DNA of 64,000 nt from Staphylococcus sp. M0911 (lineage in GTDB: Bacteria > Bacillota > Bacilli > Staphylococcales > Staphylococcaceae), in the NCBI RefSeq assembly GCF_003491325.1, contig NZ_CP022881.1, forward strand, positions 1 through 64,000, given 5' to 3'. The notes beneath the pieces were generated by a model. It had not been told where the DNA came from and did not search any database. It saw nothing but the letters and a program-made list of their open reading frames with translations. Of this stretch, positions 52,589 through 62,134 are shown piece by piece (the first letter of the stretch is position 1; every line of letters begins with the position of its first letter). The position numbers were made by a program, and so were the translations under genes.

Positions 52589-54790
52589 TTATTGATCAGT
52601 CTCTTTTTCGTTTCTTACAGCATCGTTTAATAGATTATCCCAGAAGCCTTGGAATTGCTCGATTGAGATGCCGTTTTCATCTTTTTGTGTTCCGACAAAG
52701 TCGCCATGGTCCCAATCGTGTTGGACAGGTGTGACTTGCCATACGCCTTTTTGAATTTGATCTGTAGCATCGACATATTTTTGATTAGATGGATGTTGTG
52801 CCGAAACTACTGATACTAGACCGTCATTTTCTCGCCAAGCTTTATCGTCTAATTTACCAATTACATTTGTAGTTGGTAAATATTTAATATTCATATGACT
52901 ATTACGATGATGGATACCGTTTTTATCTGGGTCAGATGATTCGCCAGTATATGTTTTATAAACTATATTTGGGTTGAGTGACGTATGATTATTCAACTCT
53001 TGTGCACCTTCAGTTGTTAAATCATAGAATCCATTATCTTTTGTCTTCCATAAGTTACTATTTTCAACGCGTTTTACATAGTCTATATAAGATTCATCAG
53101 GTCTCTGTTTTAATCCCCATTGAGTTAAACCAAGATCGGCACGAGAGAATTTATTACCTTGTGATTTCGCAAAATCATAAACAGCTTGTCTTACAATCGC
53201 TTCATTACCTAGTAAATCAGAGGCGTGTGTGCCGTTATGAGGTGACGCTAACGTAGTAATGGAAGAAATCATGTTATCTTGTCCACCTTTATATAATGGT
53301 GAAATGTCACCACCATGTTGCTTTTGATATTCGATTTCTTCAGGATTTCCATTACGTAACATTTCTTCTAATAAACGAACGGTTTGTCCACCCATACTAT
53401 GGCCAATTAAATGGATTTTCTGGCCGGGTTTCCAATCTCTATAGGCACCTGCATAAGATTTGCCATAACGTTCATGACCATATTTAGCTGCATGTGCCGC
53501 ACCATAATCTACAGTGCCACCTTTGATATAGTAGTACAATTCAACCGCACGATCATAGTTACTACCTAATGCACTAACACTAGCTTCACTCACGTTATAA
53601 CCTTTTGCACGTGCTTCTTGTGTGATGTTAAGACGTTCGCCACCCCAATAATTACTATCTCCTAAACCAGGTCCATTATCAGCTGTAAAACCATTAAATC
53701 CATGTACAAGTATAATAGGGTCATGATTTTTATACTGTTGTTGAGGCGCTACCTTATTTGTTTGGTCTTTAGTAGGTTGAGTAGCCTGTGTTTTGGATTT
53801 GTTGTTATGTATGGCTACCGCATTTTTAGTTAATGTATTTAGACCATCTTTAGATTGATCATCGTCATTATCTGCAGGTGTACTATCTTTAGTCGCTTGT
53901 TTATCTAGGTTATCTAAATTGATATGGCTCTCAGTCGATGTTGTGTGATCTGGTTTAGATGAATCTAGTGAATGAACTGGCACCTCTTGTGAAGCACTAG
54001 CATCTTTAGCCGTGATATGTTGTGTTGTAGATGGATGTTGTGTTGATGATGACTTTGATGGTGCTACATTTACATCTTTATGTGAGTCAGTCTGCGGAAC
54101 CTCTTGTGTACCTTGCTTCTCTAAAGATGAATCTTCTTGTGATACATGTTTATTTTTTTGAGCATTATCCTCAACAGGTTCTTTAGAAGACTGTTCTTGT
54201 TTATCTGCTTTAGATGTTATATTTGACTTTGATGGTACAAGTTTTGAATCTTCATTAGGTTTAGATGTTTCATCAATATCTTGCTTTGTATTGTTAGGTT
54301 CTTGTTTGCTTGGAGTTGATTTGTCATTTGAAGCTGGTGTCTCATTTGAGTCGACTTCAGGAGATTGTTCTGATTTGTCTTGAGATGACGTTTGATCTGT
54401 ATCATTTGTCTTTGTAGTTTCATGTGAAACGTCATTAGTTTTATTAATAATATGTTTAGAATTTTCGTTTGTTTGATTAGTTGATGTATCCTGTATGTTT
54501 TCAGTATCTTCTTTTGATGTTTGTGTCGAATTAGACTTAGGACGTTCAACATTCGTATTATTTGTATCAGAATCTTTCGCTTTTGTAGATTCTAAAGGTT
54601 GTTGTTGCGTTTGATCAGAGTTAGATGATTCAGTTGTTTCTTTAACATTTTGTATAGTAGTTTGATCTTGTGGTTCAGTTTCTGCTGCTTGTGCAGATTC
54701 CGCTCCAACAAATAACATAGATGCAACGATGATGGAAGATGCACCTACACTCAACTTACGAATACTATAAGAATTCTTTCTGTTTTTCAT
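52589..54790 (-). CDS. Secreted triacylglycerol lipase (YSIRK signal)
   Basis: Staphylococcal lipases (Geh/Lip type) are secreted as pre-pro-proteins and hydrolyse triglycerides on skin. The 733-residue product has a YSIRK-GXXS signal (NSYSIRKLSVGASS), cleavage near AQAA-E, a disordered S/T/N/D/Q-rich propeptide to about residue 345, and a mature alpha/beta hydrolase with HGFNGF, the nucleophile Ser near 465 in IGHSMGGQT, and later Asp (LDDKAWRENDG) and His (HDWDHGDF) segments. No LPXTG is present. The size and layout fit the family. A relic of a second lipase C-terminus lies at 51669-51704. Confidence 0.93.
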   Translation of the reverse strand: MKNRKNSYSIRKLSVGASSIIVASMLFVGAESAQAAETEPQDQTTIQNVKETTESSNSDQTQQQPLESTKAKDSDTNNTNVERPKSNSTQTSKEDTENIQDTSTNQTNENSKHIINKTNDVSHETTKTNDTDQTSSQDKSEQSPEVDSNETPASNDKSTPSKQEPNNTKQDIDETSKPNEDSKLVPSKSNITSKADKQEQSSKEPVEDNAQKNKHVSQEDSSLEKQGTQEVPQTDSHKDVNVAPSKSSSTQHPSTTQHITAKDASASQEVPVHSLDSSKPDHTTSTESHINLDNLDKQATKDSTPADNDDDQSKDGLNTLTKNAVAIHNNKSKTQATQPTKDQTNKVAPQQQYKNHDPIILVHGFNGFTADNGPGLGDSNYWGGERLNITQEARAKGYNVSEASVSALGSNYDRAVELYYYIKGGTVDYGAAHAAKYGHERYGKSYAGAYRDWKPGQKIHLIGHSMGGQTVRLLEEMLRNGNPEEIEYQKQHGGDISPLYKGGQDNMISSITTLASPHNGTHASDLLGNEAIVRQAVYDFAKSQGNKFSRADLGLTQWGLKQRPDESYIDYVKRVENSNLWKTKDNGFYDLTTEGAQELNNHTSLNPNIVYKTYTGESSDPDKNGIHHRNSHMNIKYLPTTNVIGKLDDKAWRENDGLVSVVSAQHPSNQKYVDATDQIQKGVWQVTPVQHDWDHGDFVGTQKDENGISIEQFQGFWDNLLNDAVRNEKETDQ

Positions 54791-55035
54791 GTTATTAGCA
54801 CCTCTATCTGTTAAATCTGGATTATGACCAACATTAAAAAATAAAATGCCGACAGATTAACAACGTATTTCAGAAAATCCGACGACACCCCCATCATAAA
54901 TTAAGATTATGAACGTAATATAAATTTCTCTTTACAACTTCTTAAAGTTCCATCAAACAAAGGTACGTGTGAGCAACAATACACTTTACTTATTGTACAG
55001 GTTTTTGTACAATTTATTAAAAGGAGGTACAGATT
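54791..55035. other. Divergent lipase/yefM promoter region
   Basis: A GC-moderate stretch with AGGTGC ribosome-binding site for the lipase on the minus strand. The right end carries the YefM operator and GGAGG site. I could not fix promoter hexamers for the lipase. Confidence 0.4.
54992..55013 (+). promoter_or_regulatory. YefM operator (two TGTACA palindromes)
   Basis: Two TGTACA hexamers at 54994-54999 and 55006-55011 lie within the inverted repeat ATTGTACA...TGTACAAT. Their centres are 12 bases apart, the spacing of the long and short palindromes bound by E. coli YefM-YoeB. It lies 23 bases before yefM, so autorepression is likely. Confidence 0.85.
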
Positions 55036-55290
55036 ATGGCAATAGTATCGTACTCAATAGCTAGAAAAAATTTTAGAAGTTTAATAGATAAAGTTAACAA
55101 TGATTCAGATGCGGTGACTATAACAACTAATGATAGCAATGCTGTATTGATTTCTGAGTCAGATTACAATGCGATGATGGAGACATTATACCTCCAACAA
55201 TCCCCTGCCAATGCCCAACACTTGGCTAAATCTATAGAAGATGCTGAGCGTGGAAATACAATAAAGGTAGATTTAGAATCATATGAGTAG
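55036..55290 (+). CDS. yefM: YefM-family antitoxin
   Basis: YefM neutralises YoeB and represses the operon. The 84-residue product starts with the DNA-binding part (VSYSIARKNFRSLIDKVNND, VLISESDYNAMMETLYL) and ends with an acidic tail (IEDAERGNTIKVDLESYE) that binds the toxin. AAAGGAGG is seven bases before ATG 55036. It overlaps the toxin gene by eight bases. Confidence 0.93.
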   Translation: MAIVSYSIARKNFRSLIDKVNNDSDAVTITTNDSNAVLISESDYNAMMETLYLQQSPANAQHLAKSIEDAERGNTIKVDLESYE

Positions 55291-55555
55291 ATTAAATATT
55301 TTATTTACACCTGATGCATTTGAAGATTATAAATATTGGCAAATTCATGATAAAAAATTATTAAAAAAGATTAACCATTTAATTAAAGGTATAAATCGTA
55401 ATGGCCCACTCGAAGGTGAAGGAAAACCTGAAGCTTTGAAAGGTAATTTTAAAGGATATTATAGTAGAAGAATCAATTTTGAACATAGGTTAGTTTATAA
55501 AGTACATGATTCAGAAATAATTATTGTTTCTTGTAAATATCATTATTTTAAATAA
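55283..55555 (+). CDS. yoeB: YoeB-family mRNA interferase toxin
   Basis: YoeB cuts mRNA in the ribosomal A site. The 90-residue product has the YoeB pattern FTPDAFEDYKYWQIHDKKLLKKINHLI, GEGKPEALKGNFKGYYSRRINFEHRLVYK and the C-terminal CKYHY, with the catalytic Glu, Arg and His expected in the EHRLVY and C-terminal segments. It starts inside yefM. The pair is intact. Confidence 0.93.
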   Translation: MSRLNILFTPDAFEDYKYWQIHDKKLLKKINHLIKGINRNGPLEGEGKPEALKGNFKGYYSRRINFEHRLVYKVHDSEIIIVSCKYHYFK

Positions 55556-55591
55556 TTTACTATGGTCTCTAAACAACAGATTGATATATTT

Positions 55592-55650
55592 CAGTCAACT
55601 ACTGCCTAAATATGAATGTAACTTGAAATATATATTTATGTCCTAGACTG
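55592..55650. repeat. Fragment of the dispersed intergenic repeat, copy D
   Basis: CAGTCAACTACTGCCTAA, then ATGAATGTAACTTGAAATAT, ending CCTAGAC, matches the 3' part of copies A (28883-29119) and B (62193-62430). It is non-coding. Confidence 0.8.
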
Positions 55651-55733
55651 TTTTAATATAGATGTTTAATGATCCAATCTATTTCCCATACGAATTACAT
55701 ATTTCCTCATAAACCATGTTATGATAAAATATT

Positions 55734-55747
55734 TTAAAGCGCTTACA
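55734..55747 (+). promoter_or_regulatory. cre site upstream of the citrate transporter
   Basis: TTAAAGCGCTTACA matches the CcpA catabolite-responsive element (TGNAAGCGCTTWCA) except for one base (T for G at position 2). It lies about 90 bases before the CitMHS start. Catabolite repression of citrate uptake is known in Bacillus and fits this site. Confidence 0.7.
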
Positions 55748-55837
55748 TTTTTCTAAAAATTAAAACGATTTGGTATTTTAGTATTTTGTAATCAAATGCA
55801 ATATCGTCGTTTCAATATTTAAAGGGGGATGTTAATC

Positions 55838-57208
55838 ATGCAAGGGGATAGTATGTGGTTAACGATTGTTGGTTTAGCAATTATTATTTCAATTGTAGGA
55901 TTGCTAATTGCTAAGAAGATTAGTCCGGTTGTGGGTATGACATTGATTCCATGTATCGGTGCTTTAATTTTAGGCTATAGTGTTGCCGATTTGGTGAAGT
56001 TCTTTGATAAAGGGTTAGCGCAAGTGATGAACGTTGTCATTATGTTCATTTTTGCGATTATTTTCTTTGGTATTATGAACGATAGTGGTCTGTTTAAACC
56101 ACTTGTGAAGCGGTTGTTACTGATGACACGTGGTAATGTAGTCGTCGTTTGTATTATGACGGCATTACTTGGAACGATTGCACAACTCGATGGCGCAGGT
56201 GCGGTAACGTTTTTATTATGTATTCCTGCCTTATTACCATTATACAAAGCATTAAATATGAGTCGCTATTTACTGATTTTATTATTAGCGCTCAGTGCAG
56301 CAGTGATGAATATGGTGCCTTGGGGTGGTCCAATGGCGCGTGTCGCAACCGTATTAAAAGCTAAAAGTGTCAATGAATTATGGTATGGTTTAATACCAAT
56401 TCAAATAATTGGTTTTATTCTCGTTATGTTACTTGCAGTGTATTTAGGTTTTAGAGAAAAGAAACGTATTCAAAAAGGGATCGCAAAGGGAGAAATTGAA
56501 CAAACTCAAGATATTGATATACATAAGCTTGTTGCACATTATGAACATGAACAAGATATTAAGTTTCCCGTAAGAGGTCGTGCCAGAGAGCATGGGTCTA
56601 TTAAGTGGATTAATACATTGTTAACTTTATTAGTTATGGTTGCCATGTTAACGAATATCGCTCCGCCAGAATTCGCATTTATGATAGGTGTCTCTATTGC
56701 TTTAATCATTAATTATAAGAGTGTAGATGAACAAATGGATCGCTTAAAAGCACATGCACCTAATGCATTAATGATGGCTGTTGTCATTGTAGGAGCAGGG
56801 ATGTTCTTAGGTATTCTCGATGAGACGGGTATGCTTAAAGCAATCTCTACAAGTTTCATTCATATTATTCCGCAACCAGTCGGACCGTATATTCACATTA
56901 TTGTAGGTATCTTTGGTGTACCACTTGATCTATTAACAAGTACAGACGCCTACTATTTCGCATTGTTACCTATTGTTAAGCAAACAGCCGCTGAATTTGG
57001 CGTATCACAAGTGTCTACTGCTTATTCAATGGTGATTGGTAATATTATAGGTACTTTCGTAAGTCCATTTGCGCCAGCAGTATGGCTTGCACTTGGTCTA
57101 GCCGAAGCCAACATGGGCACATATATTAAATATGCCTTCTTCTGGGTATGGGGCTTTGCTATTGTATTGCTACTTATTGCAATGTTAATAGGTACAGTAG
57201 CCTTTTAA
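55838..57208 (+). CDS. CitMHS-family citrate-metal/H+ symporter
   Basis: CitMHS transporters bring in citrate complexed with divalent metal, driven by protons. The 456-residue product has about twelve hydrophobic segments and the conserved blocks MFIFAIIFFGIMNDSGLF, AQLDGAGAVTFLLCIPALLPLY and VPLDLLTSTDAYYFALLPIV. I chose ATG 55838, nine bases after AAAGGGGG; ATG 55829 abuts that site. The cre element upstream suggests control by CcpA. A terminator follows. Confidence 0.9.
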   Translation: MQGDSMWLTIVGLAIIISIVGLLIAKKISPVVGMTLIPCIGALILGYSVADLVKFFDKGLAQVMNVVIMFIFAIIFFGIMNDSGLFKPLVKRLLLMTRGNVVVVCIMTALLGTIAQLDGAGAVTFLLCIPALLPLYKALNMSRYLLILLLALSAAVMNMVPWGGPMARVATVLKAKSVNELWYGLIPIQIIGFILVMLLAVYLGFREKKRIQKGIAKGEIEQTQDIDIHKLVAHYEHEQDIKFPVRGRAREHGSIKWINTLLTLLVMVAMLTNIAPPEFAFMIGVSIALIINYKSVDEQMDRLKAHAPNALMMAVVIVGAGMFLGILDETGMLKAISTSFIHIIPQPVGPYIHIIVGIFGVPLDLLTSTDAYYFALLPIVKQTAAEFGVSQVSTAYSMVIGNIIGTFVSPFAPAVWLALGLAEANMGTYIKYAFFWVWGFAIVLLLIAMLIGTVAF

Positions 57209-57237
57209 CTACAGGGAAGTGTTAAGGCAGTCTAAAA

Positions 57238-57284
57238 AATAAGCGTAGTACAGAACATGATAGTTAAGTACTACGCTTGATTTA
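57238..57284. terminator. Terminator between the citrate transporter and the flavin oxidoreductase
   Basis: AAGCGTAGTAC (57241-57251) and GTACTACGCTT (57268-57278) form a perfect eleven-base stem. It can stop both convergent transcripts. Confidence 0.85.
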
Positions 57285-57300
57285 TGCGATTATTGATATT

Positions 57301-57931
57301 TTATGAATAAAATGCGTCAAAGACTTGATCGATATCTTTAGCTGCATCTTTGATAATATCTTCTTTAGGTAAAATGGATGTACCTTGTGCACGTGCAATG
57401 TAGAATTCATCAAAGCCCATAACTTCTTTGAACATTTCTCTTAAATAATGGTATGAGAATTCAAGAGGTGTATAACGATCTTCATTGGTATAAATACCAC
57501 CACTTGCTTGTAATAGTAATGCTTTATAATCATCTGTCATTAGTCCAACTGAGCCATCGTCTGTATATTTAAATGTTTCTCTAGGAATCATAATATTATC
57601 GATGTAATCTTTTAAACGAGATGTGATATTGAAGTTGTGTAATGGTGTCAAAATTACAATACGATGATGTGCTTTAAATTGTTGTACTAAAAATGTAGAT
57701 TTCTCAGCAACTTGTTGCTCTTCTTCAGATAACGGTGTACCCGCGCCAAGTTTATTCCACACGTTTAATAATTGCTCGCTATCAAGACGAGGTAATAAAC
57801 CTTCATATAAGTTAAGTTCTTCAATCTCTCCGTTAGGAAATGCTTCATTATATTTTTCTAAAAACATAGCTTTCATTTGAGCAGTATAGGTACTGTCATT
57901 ATTAAAATCAGGGTGTAAGTAACGTCTTCAT
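57301..57931 (-). pseudogene. FMN-dependent NAD(P)H oxidoreductase (azoreductase-type), N-terminus frame-broken
   Basis: The frame 57301-57876 encodes 191 residues of a flavodoxin-fold quinone/azo reductase, with LTPLHNFNITSRLKDYID, GLMTDDYKALLLQASGG and a conserved C-terminus. A perfect start (AAAGGAGT, then ATG 57931) leads MKTLL, but this frame stops after seven codons. The continuation HPDFNNDSTYTAQ, open in the main frame from 57915, is what should follow MKTLL plus a few residues. The spacing suggests loss of about eight bases near 57916. The FMN-binding first strand is therefore damaged; translation from ATG 57876 would give a shortened protein. I call it a probable pseudogene, but a sequencing error is possible. 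Confidence 0.65.
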
Positions 57932-58219
57932 AGTTAAATACTCCTTTGTATGTAATATGACAAGTATACACGGTTATATCATAAAATCCTATTACTATTG
58001 ACTCTCAAATACATTATAAGTAATTAGTATCCTATTCACGTTAAAAATAAACGACATCATAACATTCACGTTGTTCAATTTCACACATTTTATTTCAACA
58101 CACACAAATATTTTCAACAGTTAGGAATAATTTAGCGTCTTTTAAGTAAAATGGTTTGCTAAGCTAACTAAAAATGATACAGTTTTTCGTGGACAATTTT
58201 AAGAAAGGAGTAGGGTGTC
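57932..58219. other. Divergent intergenic region
   Basis: AT-rich 288-base gap between two divergent genes. It contains promoters that I could not locate exactly. No gene or repeat is seen. Confidence 0.3.
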
Positions 58220-59650
58220 GTGTCGAGTAGTGAAATGACAATAGCAAAACGAAATACGATTGTAGTAGTGATGTTAATCAGTGCATTCGTAGCTATGTTA
58301 AATCAAACCATTTTGAATACTGCATTACCGGCGATTATTTCAGGTTTAGGTATTCCTGAAACTACAGCACAATGGTTGATTACAGGATTTATGTTGGTTA
58401 ACGGTGTTATGATTCCACTTACTGCATTTTTAATGGATAGATATTCCACACGTGGTTTATATATTTTCTCTATGGCTGCCTTTTTAATTGGATCTTTAGT
58501 GGCAGCACTTTCCCCAAACTTTAGTATTTTAATGGTGGCTCGTGTGATTCAAGCAATAGGCGCAGGTATCTTATTGCCGCTCATGCAATTTACGGTGTTC
58601 ACCTTATTCCCAGTAGAAAAACGTGGATTTGCGATGGGACTAACAGGTATTGTCGCACAGTCTGCACCTGCGATTGGACCAACGTTAACGGGATTACTCA
58701 TTGATGCGTTTAGTTGGAGAATGCCGTTTTACGTCGTCGCAACGATTGCTATTATTGCCTTTGTGATTGGTTACTTCTTCGTTGAAAACCATAGCTCTCC
58801 AAAAGATACTGCTTTAGACAAGATTTCTGTTGTATATTCTACCTTTGGTTTCGGCCTCATTTTATTCGCGTTTAGTAGTATCAGTACGGTGGGTATCACG
58901 TCACCAGCTGTAATCATTACATTTATTTTAGGTGTAATCGTGATTGCCATCTTTACATTCCGTCAGTTAAATATTGACCATCCATTGTTAAATTTACGTG
59001 TCTTTAGAAGTAAGACATTTACCTTATCAGCAGTAGCATCTATGTTGCTATTTATTGGTATCGTTGGTCCTGCATTACTCATTCCTATGTATGTACAAAC
59101 AGGTTTAGGACTATCAGCGGTATTGTCAGGTCTTGTGATTTTACCAGGTGCTGTGTTTAATGCATTTATTTCTGTTTATACAGGTAAGGTGTTTGACCGT
59201 TTCGGATTACGTGTCCTAGTGATACCTGGCTTCACACTGTTGATTATTATGACGATTCTTCATACATTTTTATCAACAGATACGCCATTTTGGTATGTCG
59301 TCGTTATTTATGCGATTCGTATGTTCTCAGTCGGTTTATTAATCATGCCATTGAATACTGCAGGACTTAATGCATTACAATCGGAAGAAATTTCTCATGG
59401 TACAGCAATTATGAATTCATTACGTATTATCGCTGGGGCAATGGGTACCGCAGTTAGTATTACGATTCTTTCCATTGTATCTAAAAATGATCTAGCGGGT
59501 AGTCATACCGGGCAGTCTAAAACTGAAATGATGCGAGCAGCTACGGTGCATGGTGTAGATGCAGCATTTATATTTACAACCATCTTGATTGTGATTGCAT
59601 TTATTCTATGTTTATTCATCAAAGATAAGACAAAAACTTCTAGAAAATAA
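58220..59650 (+). CDS. DHA2-family MFS drug/H+ antiporter
   Basis: The 476-residue product has about fourteen hydrophobic segments and the DHA2 (EmrB/QacA) motifs: NQTILNTALPAI in TM1, FMLVNGVMIPLTAFLMDRYSTR in TM2-loop, and MVARVIQAIGAGILLPLMQ in TM4. The substrate is unknown. The start is GTG 58220, nine bases after AAAGGAGT; an ATG five codons later is less well placed. It is followed after 24 bases by the M20 peptidase gene, so they may form an operon. Confidence 0.88.
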   Translation: MSSSEMTIAKRNTIVVVMLISAFVAMLNQTILNTALPAIISGLGIPETTAQWLITGFMLVNGVMIPLTAFLMDRYSTRGLYIFSMAAFLIGSLVAALSPNFSILMVARVIQAIGAGILLPLMQFTVFTLFPVEKRGFAMGLTGIVAQSAPAIGPTLTGLLIDAFSWRMPFYVVATIAIIAFVIGYFFVENHSSPKDTALDKISVVYSTFGFGLILFAFSSISTVGITSPAVIITFILGVIVIAIFTFRQLNIDHPLLNLRVFRSKTFTLSAVASMLLFIGIVGPALLIPMYVQTGLGLSAVLSGLVILPGAVFNAFISVYTGKVFDRFGLRVLVIPGFTLLIIMTILHTFLSTDTPFWYVVVIYAIRMFSVGLLIMPLNTAGLNALQSEEISHGTAIMNSLRIIAGAMGTAVSITILSIVSKNDLAGSHTGQSKTEMMRAATVHGVDAAFIFTTILIVIAFILCLFIKDKTKTSRK

Positions 59651-59674
59651 TAAAATTATAAAGGAGTATTTGAC

Positions 59675-60913
59675 ATGAGTGTATTTACAAAAGAGGACCA
59701 TTTACAAATTTTAAAAGATATCGTAGAAATCAAAACAGTGAATGATAATGAAATAGAAGTAGCAAAATATTTAAAAGATTTATTAGAAAAGCATGGTATC
59801 AAAGCAGATATCGATGAAATTAAAGGTCATAACAATCGTGCTAACCTAATTGCTTCTATTGGTGAAGGTCACCCAGTCGTGGCGATTTCAGGACATATGG
59901 ACGTGGTATCAGAAGGCGATTCTAATAATTGGCAATTCCCACCATTTGAATTAACAGAACAAGATGGCTTTTTATATGGTCGTGGCACATCAGATATGAA
60001 AGCAGGCTTAGCTGCACTAGTCATTGCGATGATTGAAATTAATCAAAGTGGCGCGTTAAAACAAGGTACTATCAAGTTAATGGCGACAGCTGGAGAAGAG
60101 ATGCAACAACTAGGTTCAGAACAATTATATAAAGAAGGTTATATGGATGATGTGGATGCATTAGTCATTGCAGAACCATCCGAATCAGGTATTGTTTATG
60201 CGCATAAAGGTTCTATGGATTATCAAATTGTATCTCGCGGACAAGCAGCACATAGTTCTATGCCTGTGGTTGGACAAAATGCGATTAAACCATTACTAGA
60301 TTTTGTACGAAATATTGATGAGGAATACGAAGACATTAGAAAAGAATTACAGTGTGAACAATTTGATTTCAAACATGTGATTGAGAGAATAAAAGGACGT
60401 GTGGGTGACAAAGTTGAGGAAGAAGAAATCGAGCGCGTCATTAATGGATTGGTAATTAACCATACAATTATTCAAGGTGGCAACCAAGTCAATTCTGTAC
60501 CTGATATGGCAACAACAGACTATAACATTCGTACCGTTCCAGAGTTTAATAATGATCAAGTAAAAGCTTTATTTAAAAAGCATATTGAACAGATTAATAA
60601 TGAAGGCGGTCAACTGGAAGAAGATATGTACTTAGACTTAGATCCTGTACTTACAACAGGGGAAAATCGTTTAATCGCGCTAGGTCAACAAGTGGCAGCC
60701 AATATTTTCAAGAGAGATGTCGTTGCAACACCAACAGTTGGTGTGACTGACGCATCTAATTTACTACGTGATAAAGATGAACATTTCTCATTCTTAATGT
60801 TTGGCCCAGGTACAGTACCACATCAAGTCAATGAACATGTGAATAAAGAAACATATCATCAATTCGTTGATTATTATATTGAATTATTAACATCTTATTT
60901 AAATGAAGCTTAA
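59675..60913 (+). CDS. M20 family ArgE/DapE-like deacylase
   Basis: M20 enzymes are zinc-dependent amidases (DapE, ArgE, CPG2). The 412-residue product has the metal-binding SGHMDVV (His), GRGTSDMKAGLAAL (bridging Asp), catalytic Glu in ATAGEEMQQLGS and IAEPSESG, plus a dimerisation domain (SRGQAAHSSMPVVGQNA). Staphylococcal homologues are often labelled dapE, but true substrate is not certain; the lysine operon is elsewhere. AAAGGAG precedes ATG 59675. A terminator follows. Confidence 0.88.
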   Translation: MSVFTKEDHLQILKDIVEIKTVNDNEIEVAKYLKDLLEKHGIKADIDEIKGHNNRANLIASIGEGHPVVAISGHMDVVSEGDSNNWQFPPFELTEQDGFLYGRGTSDMKAGLAALVIAMIEINQSGALKQGTIKLMATAGEEMQQLGSEQLYKEGYMDDVDALVIAEPSESGIVYAHKGSMDYQIVSRGQAAHSSMPVVGQNAIKPLLDFVRNIDEEYEDIRKELQCEQFDFKHVIERIKGRVGDKVEEEEIERVINGLVINHTIIQGGNQVNSVPDMATTDYNIRTVPEFNNDQVKALFKKHIEQINNEGGQLEEDMYLDLDPVLTTGENRLIALGQQVAANIFKRDVVATPTVGVTDASNLLRDKDEHFSFLMFGPGTVPHQVNEHVNKETYHQFVDYYIELLTSYLNEA

Positions 60914-60923
60914 ATAAACATAT

Positions 60924-60977
60924 ATAGGAGTAGCTATTGATTGCATGATATACGTATGATCAGGGCTACTCCTTTTA
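60924..60977. terminator. Terminator after the M20 gene
   Basis: AGGAGTAGC (60926-60934) pairs with GCTACTCCT (60965-60973) across a 30-base loop containing further short pairing, followed by TTTAT. It may also serve the convergent small membrane gene. Confidence 0.75.
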
Positions 60978-60979
60978 TA

Positions 60980-61246
60980 TTATGATAATAAGAGTGGCGT
61001 AGAAAATAGAATGAGTAAGATGATATTTAAAACACCTAATACAATGACAGTTAATTTGTGTTTACATTTTGAAAGTAAGGCTAAAAGGATGATTAAAGTC
61101 ATGAAAATAAGACTAGCACCTGGCCAATACCAGAACGAGAATGTAGAATTGTTAAATAAATTAGTGAAAAAGGTCGTATAAACGATAAATAAATTCAATA
61201 CTGTTAAAATAATTGAAGTGACATATAGTAAGCGGATGTTGGTCAT
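60980..61246 (-). CDS. Small hypothetical membrane protein
   Basis: The 88-residue product has three hydrophobic segments (about 5-27, 41-58 and 65-86). AAAGGATAAACATC precedes ATG 61246, a good ribosome-binding site. The family is not recognised. It lies convergent to the M20 gene and divergent from the methyltransferase gene. Confidence 0.6.
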   Translation of the reverse strand: MTNIRLLYVTSIILTVLNLFIVYTTFFTNLFNNSTFSFWYWPGASLIFMTLIILLALLSKCKHKLTVIVLGVLNIILLILFSTPLLLS

Positions 61247-61399
61247 GATGTTTATCCTTTCTAATCATGTTGTTATATTAATATCATATTATATATGGTT
61301 ATTACTCAAATTTCAAATCAATTTAATTATTAAATTATATAAAGTGAAGGCACTTTAGCTTTAGGAAAATCGAGAGTTTTTCAAAAGGGAGAGAGATGA

Positions 61400-62134
61400 A
61401 TGAATGAACGAAATGAAGTTATTATCAAGTTGCTAGATAGAGCAGATATTAAACCAGGCATGCGCATATTAGATATTGGATGTGCGACTGGGGAAGTCAC
61501 TCAATTAGTAGCTGAACGTGTTGGATCACAAGGTGAAGTCATTGGTATTGATATGAATCAAACACTGTTGGAAAAAGCAGTTGAAAATAATCAATATGAT
61601 CATGTGTCTTATCAACAACATGATATTTATCAATTGCCAGAAACATTAGGCCAATTCGATGTCATCATTGGTAGAAGAGTGCTCATGTATTTACCAGACG
61701 TGGCATGGGCGTTACGTATATTAAAGGACTTCTTAAAACCTGAAGGAATATTCTGCTTTCAGGAAAGTGATGCTATCAATGGCGGTACGGGTGCAGATGA
61801 ACTGCCACTACATCAAACATCGATACAGTGGATATGGCAAACTGTAGCGCAAGAAGGTGGCGATATTCATATCGGCCAAAAGTTATACAATTTGTTGAAC
61901 GAAATAGGTCTGAAAGACATTGATTACTTTGCGGAAGCGGTCATTCATACATCCGACAACAATGATTTAGAATGGCTTTTAGGCATTATGCTACCAAGAA
62001 TGAAGGCACATCATATTGTGGACGAGACCTTCTCAATAGAAACGTTCAAAAAAGAATTAAAAGCAGAGGCACAACACAATCATAGTGCCTTCATAAGAGA
62101 TATGGCATACGGAATTATAGGGAAAATGAAGTGA
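61400..62134 (+). CDS. Class I SAM-dependent methyltransferase
   Basis: The 244-residue product has motif I ILDIGCATGEVTQLV (residues about 24-38), the acidic residue ending strand 2 in GIDMNQ, and DVIIGRRVLMYLPD, a UbiE/COQ5-like layout for small-molecule methylation. The substrate is not predictable. AGGGAGAG precedes ATG 61400. Standing alone, with the repeat copy B directly downstream. Confidence 0.85.
   Translation: MNERNEVIIKLLDRADIKPGMRILDIGCATGEVTQLVAERVGSQGEVIGIDMNQTLLEKAVENNQYDHVSYQQHDIYQLPETLGQFDVIIGRRVLMYLPDVAWALRILKDFLKPEGIFCFQESDAINGGTGADELPLHQTSIQWIWQTVAQEGGDIHIGQKLYNLLNEIGLKDIDYFAEAVIHTSDNNDLEWLLGIMLPRMKAHHIVDETFSIETFKKELKAEAQHNHSAFIRDMAYGIIGKMK

Noticed and set aside
54217..54552. 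Alternative minus-strand frame in the lipase propeptide
   Set aside because: It is an out-of-frame shadow of the repetitive pro-region.
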